A stretch of DNA of 64,000 nt from Bacillota bacterium. GTDB taxonomy: Bacteria > Bacillota > UBA4882 > UBA8346. Both the position numbers and the translations under genes were made by a program. The notes beneath the pieces were generated by a model. It had not been told where the DNA came from and did no database searches. It was given only the letters and a program-made list of their open reading frames with translations. Within the stretch, counting starts at the first letter, position 1. Every line of letters begins with the position of its first letter. This document shows positions 24,879-34,339 of the stretch, piece after piece. The stretch spans positions 134,582 through 198,581 of the forward strand of contig JAEXDA010000057.1 of NCBI GenBank assembly GCA_023401925.1. The letters are read 5' to 3'.

Positions 24879-26378
24879 TTATTCTTTTCCGGATGCCATT
24901 TTTAAGATGATTTCCTCGGAAACTTCATTCCCTTTCAATTCCCCGACAATCCGGCCTTTGAAGATGACCAAAATCCGGTGACACATCCCGATGAGTTCCG
25001 ACAAATCGGAAGAAATCATAATGACGCCGGACCCTCCACAGATAATGCTATTCATGATATTATAAATATCAACTTTGGATGCAACATCCAAACCATTGGT
25101 TGGCTCGTCCAATAAATATACATAACCTCCGCTGAACAACCATTTTGCCAGCATGGTCTTTTGTTGATTGCCGCCACTTAGGGTGGAAACCTTTTGGTGT
25201 AGGTTGTGAATTTGGATGCCCAATCTTTTAACAAGTCCCAAAGCGATTTGCTGTTCCTTTTGAGGATGAATCAATCCCCTGCGAACAATCCGGTTAAGAT
25301 TTGAGGCCATAATATTGCTTTTGATTGAAAGATTATTAAACAATCCGGCACGAACCCGATCTTCCGCCAGATAGGCAAAACCCAGCCGAATCGCTTGTTC
25401 GGGGGATTTTATAGTGATTTCCCGCCCCCGCAAATAAATCTTGCCTTTCACCAAAGAACCGACTCCAAAAAGGGTGTCAACCAAAGCAGTACGTCCTGAT
25501 CCGGCCAAACCGGCTATCCCCAAAATTTCACCTTCATGCAACGTAAAACTGATATCAGTGAGTACGGAGCCCATGGATAAACCGGAAATCCTCAGTAATT
25601 CCTTTCGCGCGGCCAGTCCTAATTTAGGGTAACGCCCCAAAGCTTCCTCGCCGATCATCAGTTTAATAACGGATTCACCTTCCAGACTATCCACCGGAAA
25701 AGTGGCCACATTCAAGCCATCCCTGATAATCGTGACGTTTTGGGCAATCTCCTTAATCTCTTTCAATCTCTGGGATATATAAATAATCGTAACGCCTAAG
25801 CCCTGAACTTCTCTTAAAACTTGGAAAAACTGTCTAACTTCCTGTTCATTGAGGGCGGCAGTGGGCTCATCCAGAATTATTAACTCCGCTTTCTCGGATA
25901 TGGCCCGGGCAATTTCCACCATTTGTTGCTGGCCCAACCCTAATGACGATAATTTGGTATAAGGATCAATCCGAAAATGCAACCGTTCTAAAACCGCTTG
26001 GGCTTCTAAAAATAGTTTATCCGTTTGAATCATTCCGTATTTTGAAAGTCCTTTTTGACGAAACCGTCCGACAAAAATATTTTCAGCAACTGTCAATTCC
26101 GGAAAAAGACTTAAGTCTTGATAAACCATGGTAAAACCCAAACCGCGGGCCTGCATGACCGAGTTAATTTCAACCTCCCGCCCCCGTAAAAAAATAGTAC
26201 CCGAATCTTTGGATATCACACCGTTTAATATCTTCATCAAGGTCGTTTTGCCGGCGCCGTTCTTGCCAATCAGCCCATGGATTTCGCCCGCTTTGACCTT
26301 TAGATTGACCCCTTTTAATACCGAATGATTACTGAAACTTTTGCGAATTTCCATCAATTCCAAAAGATAATCATTCAT
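24879..26378 (-). CDS. Sugar ABC transporter ATP-binding protein, two ATPase domains (RbsA-like)
   Basis: This 499-aa protein has two ABC domains. The first (about residues 1-240) has Walker A GKNGAGKTT, LGLGQQQMVEIARA and Walker B LIILDEPTAAL. The second (about residues 250-499) has a degenerate A loop GLAGSGRTAL, signature LSGGNQQK and LLDEPTNGLD. This is the RbsA/MglA/XylG layout. It powers import through the downstream permease. The ATG at 26378 lies 3 bases from the regulator stop codon, so the genes are co-transcribed. Confidence 0.94.
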   Translation of the reverse strand: MNDYLLELMEIRKSFSNHSVLKGVNLKVKAGEIHGLIGKNGAGKTTLMKILNGVISKDSGTIFLRGREVEINSVMQARGLGFTMVYQDLSLFPELTVAENIFVGRFRQKGLSKYGMIQTDKLFLEAQAVLERLHFRIDPYTKLSSLGLGQQQMVEIARAISEKAELIILDEPTAALNEQEVRQFFQVLREVQGLGVTIIYISQRLKEIKEIAQNVTIIRDGLNVATFPVDSLEGESVIKLMIGEEALGRYPKLGLAARKELLRISGLSMGSVLTDISFTLHEGEILGIAGLAGSGRTALVDTLFGVGSLVKGKIYLRGREITIKSPEQAIRLGFAYLAEDRVRAGLFNNLSIKSNIMASNLNRIVRRGLIHPQKEQQIALGLVKRLGIQIHNLHQKVSTLSGGNQQKTMLAKWLFSGGYVYLLDEPTNGLDVASKVDIYNIMNSIICGGSGVIMISSDLSELIGMCHRILVIFKGRIVGELKGNEVSEEIILKMASGKE

Positions 26379-26381
26379 TCA

Positions 26382-27176
26382 TTAGTCTCCTCCCTGCATG
26401 GTTAATTCTTCGACTTCAAAAGGGGTATAAATTTTAATATTGTTTTGGAAAAAATACTCTTTATACTGACTATCCACTTCTTTATTGGTTACTACTTTTT
26501 GGATCACGGAGAGATCTCCCAATACCGCAAAGCCAATTTTCCCGAACTTATGATAGTCCGCCACGATAATGACTTCTTGGGTAATATGAAAAAGTTCTTT
26601 ATAAAATTGAGCTTCTTCCATAAAATTAGTGGTTAATCCGTGAGAAAAATTAATACCGGCGACACTGATGATTACTTTGCTAAAATGTTTACCCTCTAAA
26701 GCCCGGAAAGCCAAGTCTCCAGTCATAAGGCTTGTTCCGGGCAAAATATTGCCTCCGGTGACAACGGTCACAACACCATTGGTATTTGATAATTCCGCCG
26801 CAACCAACCAATCATTGGTCATAACCGTAACCCGCTGCTTACTTTTCAAATTGGCCGCCACCTGTTGACAAGTCATACCACCGCCGATAAACACGGCATC
26901 TCTATCATTAACCAGGAGGGCCGCTGCCTCACCAATTTCCCGAATTTCCGGTGAAATTTCGATATTATTTCCTTCTTGATTCGTTTCAATGAGTGCTTCG
27001 TTGATTAAAGCCCCCCCATGGGTTTTAATCACGAATCCGTCTTTTTCCAATACATCCAAATCCCGCCTTACAGTAACCTCGGTAACTCCCAATGTAGCTG
27101 CCAAAGTAGCAACATCCATCTGCTTATGCTTCATCAAAAGTTCTTTAATTTTTTGTTGACGGGCCACTGCAAACAT
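26382..27176 (-). CDS. DeoR-family transcriptional regulator
   Basis: This 264-aa protein has an N-terminal winged helix (RQQKIKELLMKHKQMDVATLAATLGVTEVTVRRDLDVLEKDGFV, residues 5-48) with the DeoR signature. The C-terminal sugar-phosphate-sensing domain has IGGGMTCQQVA, VMTNDWLVAAEL, TGG and VVADYHKFGK. It likely controls the downstream sugar importer in response to a phosphorylated sugar. ATG 27176 has AGAGG upstream; the frame extends into the promoter. Confidence 0.92.
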   Translation of the reverse strand: MFAVARQQKIKELLMKHKQMDVATLAATLGVTEVTVRRDLDVLEKDGFVIKTHGGALINEALIETNQEGNNIEISPEIREIGEAAALLVNDRDAVFIGGGMTCQQVAANLKSKQRVTVMTNDWLVAAELSNTNGVVTVVTGGNILPGTSLMTGDLAFRALEGKHFSKVIISVAGINFSHGLTTNFMEEAQFYKELFHITQEVIIVADYHKFGKIGFAVLGDLSVIQKVVTNKEVDSQYKEYFFQNNIKIYTPFEVEELTMQGGD

Positions 27177-27243
27177 AATTTTACCTCTTTTAATCATTTT
27201 TTGATTCACATGATGTTGAAACAAACATAGAGTAGTTACTTTC

Positions 27244-27272
27244 ATTAAATCGAAAATCTAACTGAAAGTCAA
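27244..27272 (-). promoter_or_regulatory. Sigma-A promoter of the deoR-sugar ABC operon
   Basis: On the minus strand TTGACT (27267-27272), 17 bases, TTTAAT (27244-27249) gives 5/6 matches in each box, 70 bases upstream of the regulator start. It begins right after the secF terminator. Confidence 0.65.
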
Positions 27273-27275
27273 CCT

Positions 27276-27312
27276 TAAAAAAAAGACTGTCTCATTTATA
27301 CTTGAGACAGTC
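27276..27312 (-). terminator. Rho-independent terminator of the secDF operon
   Basis: GACTGTCTCA (27285-27294) pairs with TGAGACAGTC (27303-27312) in a perfect 10-bp stem with an 8-base loop. On the minus strand it is followed by eight T. It lies 38 bases beyond the secF stop codon. Confidence 0.92.
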
Positions 27313-27350
27313 CTTTCCGTTACCGAATACCCAATAACAGGACATCCAAT

Positions 27351-28307
27351 TTATCTCGCTGAAGCGACCTTACGGAGAGCAGCTTTCTTTTCCTGATGAT
27401 CTTTATAAATGGCCCAAATCGGGCTGGCTACAAAGATGGAGGAATAGGTTCCGGAGGTGATTCCCACAATCAAAGCAAAGCACAGTTCTTTAATATTCGG
27501 AACAACCAAATAGAAAGCCAAGATTGCTATGACCGTCGTAAAGCTGGTATTCAACGAACGGCGGAAAGTCTGTAAAATGCTGTCGTTAGCAACTTCCACA
27601 AATGGCGTGTCTTTGGATTTGTATTTAAGATTTTCACGAATCCGGTCAAAAATAACGATGGTATCGTTGATGGAATAACCGAGAATCGTAAGCAGCGCCG
27701 CGATAATGGTGGAATTGACTTCCACTGCGAATAATCCGAACACTCCGAGAACCAATAAACAATCATGGAACAGCGCCACAATGGCCGCAATTCCGGACAT
27801 CAACTCGAAACGGAACCAGATATAGATAAGCATCAGCATTAAGGCAATCACTACAGCCTTCACGGCGTTTTCCACCAATTCCTTACCAATCACCGGGTCA
27901 ACCCGGGAAATATCCAGGCCCTGCCCCGTGTTGACATGACCGAATTTTGCCTCCAAAGCTCTTATAACCGTCTCTTGCTCGGTATCATTCAAAAATCTGG
28001 TATATACCAGCACCTGATGCCGGGTAACACCGGTGGAATCAATATATTTGCTGGGTTGCGGCGCGTTTACTTTGAAATTCGGCAAATCCACCTTCTGTAA
28101 AACCGCCATGACCTCATCGGAACTTACTGCCCGGGGGGTTGGAAAATAAATTTTGGTACCGCCGGTAAAATCAATCCCCAAATTTAACGGTGACCCGGGT
28201 TTGGTTCCCCAGCCATTATAGGGATTTGCGAAAATAAAGAGAATACTCAAAATCATCGTTACAATAAAAATACCCAGGTAAAAATAACGATATTTGAAAA
28301 TGTTCAT
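27351..28307 (-). CDS. secF: Protein translocase subunit SecF
   Basis: This 318-aa protein has six membrane spans, the periplasmic P1-type loop with GIDFTGGTKIYF near residue 50, and the RND signature region LGYSINDTIVIFDRIRENL. With SecD and YajC it uses the proton gradient to pull secreted proteins out of the Sec channel. The start overlaps the secD stop in an ATGA. Separate secD and secF genes rather than a fused secDF gene are seen here. Confidence 0.96.
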   Translation of the reverse strand: MNIFKYRYFYLGIFIVTMILSILFIFANPYNGWGTKPGSPLNLGIDFTGGTKIYFPTPRAVSSDEVMAVLQKVDLPNFKVNAPQPSKYIDSTGVTRHQVLVYTRFLNDTEQETVIRALEAKFGHVNTGQGLDISRVDPVIGKELVENAVKAVVIALMLMLIYIWFRFELMSGIAAIVALFHDCLLVLGVFGLFAVEVNSTIIAALLTILGYSINDTIVIFDRIRENLKYKSKDTPFVEVANDSILQTFRRSLNTSFTTVIAILAFYLVVPNIKELCFALIVGITSGTYSSIFVASPIWAIYKDHQEKKAALRKVASAR

Positions 28308-29824
28308 TCGATGGTTACCTCCTTAGCCCCGAAGTATTTCACATAACGGTCGGGATCATGGTCAACCTTCCACTCCAGGAAAGTCCGGGTGACGAAAATT
28401 GCAGTAATCATACTGATAATAACGCCAATGGATAACGTAATCGCAAATCCCTGTACCGGGCCGGTGCCGAAGAAGAACAACACCACTGCGGCAATCAGGG
28501 TCGTCACATTGGAGTCGATAATTGCGATTAAAGCCCGGTCAAAACCAGCGTGGATAGCTGGGCGTACCCGTTTGCCGTTCCTGATTTCATCTTTAATTCT
28601 TTCAAAAATGATTACATTGGCGTCAACTGCCATACCGACGGTTAATATGAAACCGGCGATTCCCGGTAAGGTCAATACACCGCGGAACAATGCCATCACA
28701 CCCAAGAACAGCACGACGAAAATCATTAACGCAAAGTCCGCCATCAACCCCGGCAAACTATAGAAGATCAACATGAAGATAATAACAGCGGCAACCCCGA
28801 TGATGGCCGCCATCACACTTTGCCTGACGATTTCTTTACCTAAAGTCGGGGCCACTTGAGTGGATTCGACAACCCGTAATGATACCGGCAATGCACCGGA
28901 TTTCATCAACAAAGCGTCCTTCTCAACTTCTTCCTTTGTGGCGTTGCCCAAGGTGATGACCCCTGATCCCCCGGGAATCGGATCCTGAATCACCGGGTTC
29001 ATCAACATCGATTCATCCAAGTATACCGCCATTTGTTTCCCCACGTTTTCGGTGGTAATCTTCTCAAGTTGTTTGGCGCCTTGTCCCCTAAAGCTAAAGT
29101 TGATTACATACCCTTTACCGGCTTCATAGGCAACCCTGATATCCTGCATATCCGTACCATCCAGTACGATCTGATTATTAATACGGAAGGTTAAGCGTCC
29201 GGTTGCTACAATAATATCCCTGGCCTGTTGCAAAGTCTTTAAACCAGGCAATTGCACGTTCAGACGGCCTTTCCCGTCAAGGCGTACATCGGCTTCGGCC
29301 ATACCCGAAGCAGCTTCGCTTATCCGGTGTTCAATAATTGCCTTTGAACGTTCCAAAGCGTCCTCCGGGAAATCCCGGGCATCTTCTAAGATATTAACCT
29401 CAATCACATTGCCTCTTTGGACGGGAGAGAAATTAAAATTCTTACCCTCGCCTGATTGATCAAATTGATATTTTTCCGGGAAGGCATTAATATTCATTGC
29501 TCTTTGGGCATCAGCACTATTGGCAAAGGTAAATTTCAAACCATCATACCGATCTCCGTCCATCACACCCAGAGGCGCCATTTGGGGTGCTGCAATACTG
29601 GCCTGCGTGATTTTGGCCATGAGCGCATCACCCAGTTTATTTAAACTATTGGTACTCAAGCGGTAATCCGGTGCTAACAATAACTCGACTCCGCCCTTTA
29701 AGTCCAACCCAAGCCGTATCGGATCGGTCTTAAAAAAGCTCGCTCCGATCGGGCTGATCATAAGACCCAGAAGGATCGTTATAACAAGGATTAATCCGAC
29801 TCTCCAGCGTAGATCCTGTCTCAA
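28304..29824 (-). CDS. secD: Protein translocase subunit SecD
   Basis: This 506-aa protein has an N-terminal membrane helix and the motif GLDLKGGVELLL. A large periplasmic region (about residues 45-325) follows, and then five membrane helices with VGMAVDANVIIFERIKDEIR. Lengths are normal for SecD. It is co-transcribed with secF and preceded by two small membrane-protein genes that share its promoter. Confidence 0.96.
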   Translation of the reverse strand: MRQDLRWRVGLILVITILLGLMISPIGASFFKTDPIRLGLDLKGGVELLLAPDYRLSTNSLNKLGDALMAKITQASIAAPQMAPLGVMDGDRYDGLKFTFANSADAQRAMNINAFPEKYQFDQSGEGKNFNFSPVQRGNVIEVNILEDARDFPEDALERSKAIIEHRISEAASGMAEADVRLDGKGRLNVQLPGLKTLQQARDIIVATGRLTFRINNQIVLDGTDMQDIRVAYEAGKGYVINFSFRGQGAKQLEKITTENVGKQMAVYLDESMLMNPVIQDPIPGGSGVITLGNATKEEVEKDALLMKSGALPVSLRVVESTQVAPTLGKEIVRQSVMAAIIGVAAVIIFMLIFYSLPGLMADFALMIFVVLFLGVMALFRGVLTLPGIAGFILTVGMAVDANVIIFERIKDEIRNGKRVRPAIHAGFDRALIAIIDSNVTTLIAAVVLFFFGTGPVQGFAITLSIGVIISMITAIFVTRTFLEWKVDHDPDRYVKYFGAKEVTIE

Positions 29825-29883
29825 CGCAATCTCCCCTTTGATTAAAATTTATAGTGAAAGTTTCAATCACTAACCAAACCTAT

Positions 29884-30300
29884 TTACAACCTCTCCGTAA
29901 TTCCTTGGGAACCATCAGCATCGTTCCCGGAACCATTCCGTGAACTCCGGTAAAAAATAAAAAACAGCGATATCACCATAATGGCAAAGAAAAATCCTAC
30001 CATTAGCCCGGTCTGTTTCGTCAAGAAAACACGTTCCCACACCGGCGGCGGCTCCTGTCTTGGGTCTATAAATCCATTACTTGAAGAAGGTATTATACTG
30101 GCCCGAATCGTTAAATCAGGATTATCCACAACCGGTTCGGTACTATCCAAAAGTCCCTCGATCTTTTCTAACACCGTGGCGCTTCTGATTCCCAGTTGGT
30201 TCCACCGGCCCCCAACACCACTTTGGATAACACAACCCACCATGGCAATGAGTACAGCCGTAACCATGATATAATACCATCGTAACGATGTCTGTCTCAC
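29884..30300 (-). CDS. Hypothetical two-span membrane protein, 138 aa
   Basis: The protein has a hydrophobic segment near residues 10-30 (YYIMVTAVLIAMVGCVIQSG). A hydrophilic extracytoplasmic stretch of about 65 residues follows, and a second span near residues 98-120 (GLMVGFFFAIMVISLFFIF). I place the start at GTG 30300 after GGGG at 8 bases; a frame continues to TTG 30390, but that part overlaps the preceding small gene out of frame and is Lys/Arg/Pro-rich. No family is recognised. Its place between a consensus promoter and secDF suggests an accessory role in secretion or a lineage-specific envelope protein. Confidence 0.6.
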   Translation of the reverse strand: MRQTSLRWYYIMVTAVLIAMVGCVIQSGVGGRWNQLGIRSATVLEKIEGLLDSTEPVVDNPDLTIRASIIPSSSNGFIDPRQEPPPVWERVFLTKQTGLMVGFFFAIMVISLFFIFYRSSRNGSGNDADGSQGITERL

Positions 30301-30322
30301 GAATTTGTCCCCAAATCCAATA

Positions 30323-30472
30323 TTATTTCTTCTTTGTTTTGGCGGTTGTTTTGGCGTGCGCCTCGCGATTGGATGCTGCTTTGGCGGCAACTACCTTTTC
30401 GGCTTTAAAGGCTGCATAGGCAAATGTGCCGAAAATCGCAAGTACAACAATCACTGTAATAATTTGAAACAT
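30323..30472 (-). CDS. Small single-span membrane protein, 49 aa, Ala/Lys-rich tail
   Basis: ATG 30472, preceded by GGAGGGAACCC, opens a short gene: MFQIITVIVVLAIFGTFAYA, a membrane helix, followed by a charged tail rich in Ala and Lys ending KTTAKTKKK at TAA 30323. Start site, composition and a perfect promoter 100 bases upstream make it credible. It is the first gene of the secDF transcript. The Lys-rich cytoplasmic tail could contact ribosome, RNA or lipid head groups, but that is speculation. Confidence 0.7.
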   Translation of the reverse strand: MFQIITVIVVLAIFGTFAYAAFKAEKVVAAKAASNREAHAKTTAKTKKK

Positions 30473-30824
30473 TGGGTTCCCTCCAAATTCTAACATTTAT
30501 TGATAAAAAACGAAAAATGCCGCCTACTTTGTTTTGAGTGAGATAAGCGGAAAGTTTACAAAAGCTTTACTTATTATATCGATTTAAGAATGGCTTGTCA
30601 ATTAAAAGGGGGAGCGTTCCAAATGAGAATATTTGGCTTTGGAAAAAATTTATGGCTCCTTCAATTAAATTACTCCTTTTTGGAAGATAAACTGAAAGAC
30701 ATTTGCGTTAACTTCATACTGATATCTGAATTTCCACCTAAAATTGGATTCCTTTATGACCTTTTCCTGTGTGGCAGGAAATTTTGTGGATTTGTGGAAA
30801 TGAGATTCAAGCGGGGAGGTTAAA
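30473..30824. other. Divergent intergenic region, 352 bases
   Basis: The region holds the minus-strand consensus promoter (30573-30601) for the secDF unit and, at its right end, the GGGGAGG site of the next plus-strand gene. An open frame from 30590 to 30823 in the plus direction has poor composition and no ribosome binding site. Confidence 0.5.
30573..30601 (-). promoter_or_regulatory. Perfect sigma-A promoter of the small-protein/secDF operon
   Basis: On the minus strand TTGACA (30596-30601), 17 bases, TATAAT (30573-30578) match all 12 consensus positions. The first gene downstream starts at 30472. Confidence 0.85.
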
Positions 30825-31331
30825 ATGAAATTTTTAAAATATATGTCGGTGTTATTACTATCCGTCTTGGTATTCTTTTCGAATGCAACAATGGCCCAAA
30901 CCGACAGCATGCAACAAGAAGCTGAGTCCACCCAATATGCAATTGGTTATGAAGTTGCTTTTCCCCTCTGTTATGGGTTAACGCTTACCTATGCCATTGA
31001 CTCCTCTCTGGCTATTCAGGGTTTAATCACCATGAGCCCACAACCAATTAGGCTCTCCACCCTAAAAATGTTATATAAATTGAATCAGGACGTGGAGCCA
31101 CGCAAAAACGCTGTTTATATTTATGCCCTGGCCGGACAATTTGAGGGTACTGATGTCTGGGATTTTAAAAAGCAAGTCCGCGGGTATTCGGTTGGTATGG
31201 GAACCGAATTTACGCCGAAAGCTTACCCGGAAAACTTCAAAAATTATTTAGAAGTCGGATTCATTCATTTCGATTCATCGGATTATGATCCTTCATTGAC
31301 CCTAAGCGCAGGAGTTAAAGTTTGTTACTGA
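30825..31331 (+). CDS. Secreted small beta-barrel-like envelope protein, 168 aa
   Basis: The protein has a signal peptide (MKFLKYMSVLLLSVLVFFSNATMA) and then alternating amphipathic strands: YAIGYEVAFPLCYGLTLTYA, YIYALAGQF, YSVGMGTEF, YLEVGFIHF, LTLSAGVKV. That is the pattern of a small eight-strand outer-membrane barrel, although the last residue is Tyr after Cys rather than Phe. No family is assigned. A GGGGAGG site precedes ATG 30825. Confidence 0.6.
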   Translation: MKFLKYMSVLLLSVLVFFSNATMAQTDSMQQEAESTQYAIGYEVAFPLCYGLTLTYAIDSSLAIQGLITMSPQPIRLSTLKMLYKLNQDVEPRKNAVYIYALAGQFEGTDVWDFKKQVRGYSVGMGTEFTPKAYPENFKNYLEVGFIHFDSSDYDPSLTLSAGVKVCY

Positions 31332-31422
31332 ATTCCTCATGGTTTTTACCCATTGATGAAATGATAGTAAAACAATATAGAAATTTGTTCTTGAATAATT
31401 GAAACTCAGGTGTAAAATCGCA

Positions 31423-33627
31423 ATGAAAAAAAAGTACAACTTCTTTTTGTGTTTCGCTATTGCCTTCATATTTATTCCATCAAGTTTTGGGCTTTCATTA
31501 CCTGCTCGTCCAGATCCCAACAAACCAATTGTAATCATCATTGCCGATAAAGTAGATAGTGTGGAATTATATAACACTAAATTGCCGGCTATTCGGAAGT
31601 TCCTGGAATCCGGAAACTGCGGACTAATGAACATCCGCAGCAGCAAGGGATATGCCGATTCCGGAAGCGGTTATTTGTCATTGGGCACCGGCAGTAGGGC
31701 AAACGCAGTAGGCCAACCAAGCAACTCCTTGAATCCGGAACAATTCATGACCAATAACCCATCGGCCAGTTTTTTTAATTGGAGAAGGGGAATTCCTTTA
31801 AAAATCGATTATGAGCAGCGTCTGTTTGTGCCTGAAACCGGCTGGCTGACCAATATAGCGAGCCAAGAAGATCATCAGGTTTTTCCGGGCAGGCTTGGCA
31901 GCCTGTTCCATCGTGAAGGCTGGCGTACTTGCTTAATCGGCAATATCGATAGCGCCAACCAGGAAAACCGGCCCGGTGCCCTTTTTCTGATGGACAAAAC
32001 CGGAATGATCGATGAGGGAAGCGTTAACTCTTCCATGAATGAAACAGACTCCAGTTTTCCTTATTTATATCGGGCCAATGTAACCCGAATGGTTACAGAA
32101 CTTAAGCTGCATCTGGGTGAACAAAAAACCATCGCTATCGATTTTGGTGATTTTGCCCGTTTGGATGATTATAAGGATCAGATAAATCCAGACCAATATG
32201 AACGCGTGAAACTTCAAACCTGGAAAAGACTTAACTCGTTGGTTGAAGGGGTTTTAGGTTTGGGTGCTCCTAAAAATTTTACACTAATCCTTTTTTCCCC
32301 TTCCATCTCCAAAGCGGGTACAGTTACAAAGAATTTATTGGCTCCCATCGTCATCTACCGCGAGGATGCCTTCCCCGGTATATTGGTATCGGGAACAACA
32401 CGCTGGCCCGGATTGGTGGCCAATGTGGATTTACTGCCCACTTTGGCGAGCATCGCTCAGTTCGCGAAAACTTCCGCTTTTACCGGAAAAGTCATAGCTT
32501 GCCAATCAACAGTCAATGGTATAGATGAAATCCTCAACTTAAACAGACGTTTAATAGACCTCAGTGCCAATCAGCGCCCTATCATTAACTGGTACCAAGG
32601 TATCATATCTTTTTGCTGGATTATGGGTCTTCTAAGCGGTATTTTTCTAAAAAAACGATGGGTTCGGGATTGGCTCGTCAGTCTGGTGATTGTAATTCCC
32701 TTGACTGTGATCGTCCTGCCGCTCTTCCCGAGTTATGCATGGCAAGTTAGTGGATTTTTAATATTCAATGTCCTTTTGGTAGCAGTCTTTACCCGGATTC
32801 AAGAGATGAATACCCGGATTCTCATTTTATCGGCCCTGATCTGGTTGATCCTCATCTTAGATCAAATCACCGGGTGGCGGCTAATCCGTTACTCCGCTTT
32901 AGGTTACAGCGCAATGGCCGGATCCAGATATTATGGCTTAGGCAACGAATTCCTGGGAATCTTTTTGGCAAGCGCCTTATTACTCACGGATTTATTCAAC
33001 CGAAAATTTAAATCCCGCTGGTCCACACCGGTTATTCTGGGCATAACAATTTTCATCTTAAGCTGGCCACAGTTTGGAGCAAAATTCGGAGGGATTTTAG
33101 CGGGAACGATTGGATTCGCCTATTATTTGATAAAAATCTATCAGTGGAAATGGCAAAATCGTAAATTTTGGCTTGTTTTCATTGGCTGCAGTTTGGTCTT
33201 ACTCACAATCAGTTGGTGGGATAGTCTCCGGCCGCCGGATGTTCAGACTCATATCGGCCGTTTTCTCCATCTAATTTTGAACAAAGATTTTGAGCAAGTC
33301 AGTCAGATTATTTTCCGGAAGATTGCCATGAACCTGAAATTAACCCTATCAAGTCCCTGGATCCGCATCATCCTATTGGCCTTCATTTTGAAGGCCGTTC
33401 AACGCTGGTTTACAGGACGGAAAATGCTCTTACCGGAAGATAAATTAGTATGGCAAGCAATTCTTGTTGCCGGTGTTTGTTCCTATCTGGTCAATGATGC
33501 TGGAGTTCTCGCCTTTGCAACATGCTTAGCCTATGGATTCTCATACCTGCTGCTTAAATTGAACAATCAGGAAGATCCAAACCTGATTTGGCGTTGGATT
33601 CCGAAAAGGTTCCTAAGGTGCAATTAA
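31423..33627 (+). CDS. Alkaline-phosphatase-fold membrane protein, 734 aa
   Basis: The protein has a signal sequence (residues 1-24). An extracytoplasmic domain of about 360 residues follows, with VIIIADKVD, YADSGSGYLSLGTGSRA, TIAIDFGDFARLDD and NVDLLPTLASIA, the layout of alkaline-phosphatase/phosphoglyceromutase-like enzymes. About ten membrane helices come next (residues about 390-725), with the signature YSAMAGSRYYGLGNEFLGI. Such proteins recur in clostridia without an assigned function; the topology suggests transfer or removal of phosphate-containing groups on envelope polymers. ATG 31423 is chosen over an in-frame TTG at 31399 that lacks a ribosome binding site. Confidence 0.65.
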   Translation: MKKKYNFFLCFAIAFIFIPSSFGLSLPARPDPNKPIVIIIADKVDSVELYNTKLPAIRKFLESGNCGLMNIRSSKGYADSGSGYLSLGTGSRANAVGQPSNSLNPEQFMTNNPSASFFNWRRGIPLKIDYEQRLFVPETGWLTNIASQEDHQVFPGRLGSLFHREGWRTCLIGNIDSANQENRPGALFLMDKTGMIDEGSVNSSMNETDSSFPYLYRANVTRMVTELKLHLGEQKTIAIDFGDFARLDDYKDQINPDQYERVKLQTWKRLNSLVEGVLGLGAPKNFTLILFSPSISKAGTVTKNLLAPIVIYREDAFPGILVSGTTRWPGLVANVDLLPTLASIAQFAKTSAFTGKVIACQSTVNGIDEILNLNRRLIDLSANQRPIINWYQGIISFCWIMGLLSGIFLKKRWVRDWLVSLVIVIPLTVIVLPLFPSYAWQVSGFLIFNVLLVAVFTRIQEMNTRILILSALIWLILILDQITGWRLIRYSALGYSAMAGSRYYGLGNEFLGIFLASALLLTDLFNRKFKSRWSTPVILGITIFILSWPQFGAKFGGILAGTIGFAYYLIKIYQWKWQNRKFWLVFIGCSLVLLTISWWDSLRPPDVQTHIGRFLHLILNKDFEQVSQIIFRKIAMNLKLTLSSPWIRIILLAFILKAVQRWFTGRKMLLPEDKLVWQAILVAGVCSYLVNDAGVLAFATCLAYGFSYLLLKLNNQEDPNLIWRWIPKRFLRCN

Positions 33628-33650
33628 GTTGAGAGGCGTGTAGGCTTCGT

Positions 33651-34313
33651 TTACAAAAGCACATTTCCATTGATCTCGATCTTAAACTGACAGCCCAAAA
33701 AGATAGCGGCTCTGCGGCACATCATCATCCGCACCAGGAAAATTTCAAAATACTCCATCACGGGACAGATGGAGTTTTCAATTTTAATCTCCAGGGTGAT
33801 ATTGCGCTTTTCTTCGTTTACATTTAAAAAAGAATGTACGGCAGCATAATTAACCCGATCATGGATGTCAAAAGTAGCCAAATCGGTGTTTCTGACCCGG
33901 CTGCGGTGAACATCGGACTTGTCGGCCAAAATCAAGGCTGCAGCTACATTATTGACCGCTTCACCGCATTCCTCTTCATGATTGCCAATGGCACCCACCA
34001 TCGTTGCGGCCTCACCAGGATCAAAACCTTGAGCCAATAAATAATTTAACGCTATAACAGCCCCTGTCCGTCCATGATCCCGGCGGTTTACAATATTACC
34101 GATATCATGGAGATAACCTGCAATCGAAGCCAGCTCGGCTTGACGCTCCGGATAACCCAGGCGAAGCAAAATATTTTGAGAAATATTTGAGACCAAACTG
34201 GCATGGCGAAAACCATGTTCCGTATACCCCATTACGCCGAGATGTTCATCGGCTTTTTGAATAAATGCGGTGATAGCCGGATCTTTTTTTATTTCATTCA
34301 GTGTAAGTGCCAT
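33651..34313 (-). CDS. HD-domain phosphohydrolase
   Basis: This 220-aa protein has an HD domain at about residues 30-140. HGFRHASLVSNIS gives the first His, GYLHDIGNIVNRRDHGRTGAVIA the His-Asp pair, GNHEEECGE another His, and ILADKSDVHRSRV the final Asp. These residues bind metals in phosphohydrolases of nucleotides or related compounds. The C-terminal 80 residues have no recognised domain. GGAGGG precedes ATG 34313. It lies just past the yajC terminator and is probably transcribed separately. Substrate unknown. Confidence 0.85.
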   Translation of the reverse strand: MALTLNEIKKDPAITAFIQKADEHLGVMGYTEHGFRHASLVSNISQNILLRLGYPERQAELASIAGYLHDIGNIVNRRDHGRTGAVIALNYLLAQGFDPGEAATMVGAIGNHEEECGEAVNNVAAALILADKSDVHRSRVRNTDLATFDIHDRVNYAAVHSFLNVNEEKRNITLEIKIENSICPVMEYFEIFLVRMMMCRRAAIFLGCQFKIEINGNVLL

Positions 34314-34339
34314 TTTCTACCCTCCTATTATTTTGTCCT

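Noticed and set aside
30590..30823. 77-codon plus-strand frame before the small barrel gene
   Set aside because: No ribosome binding site; it overlaps the divergent consensus promoter region and ends in the next gene's Shine-Dalgarno.
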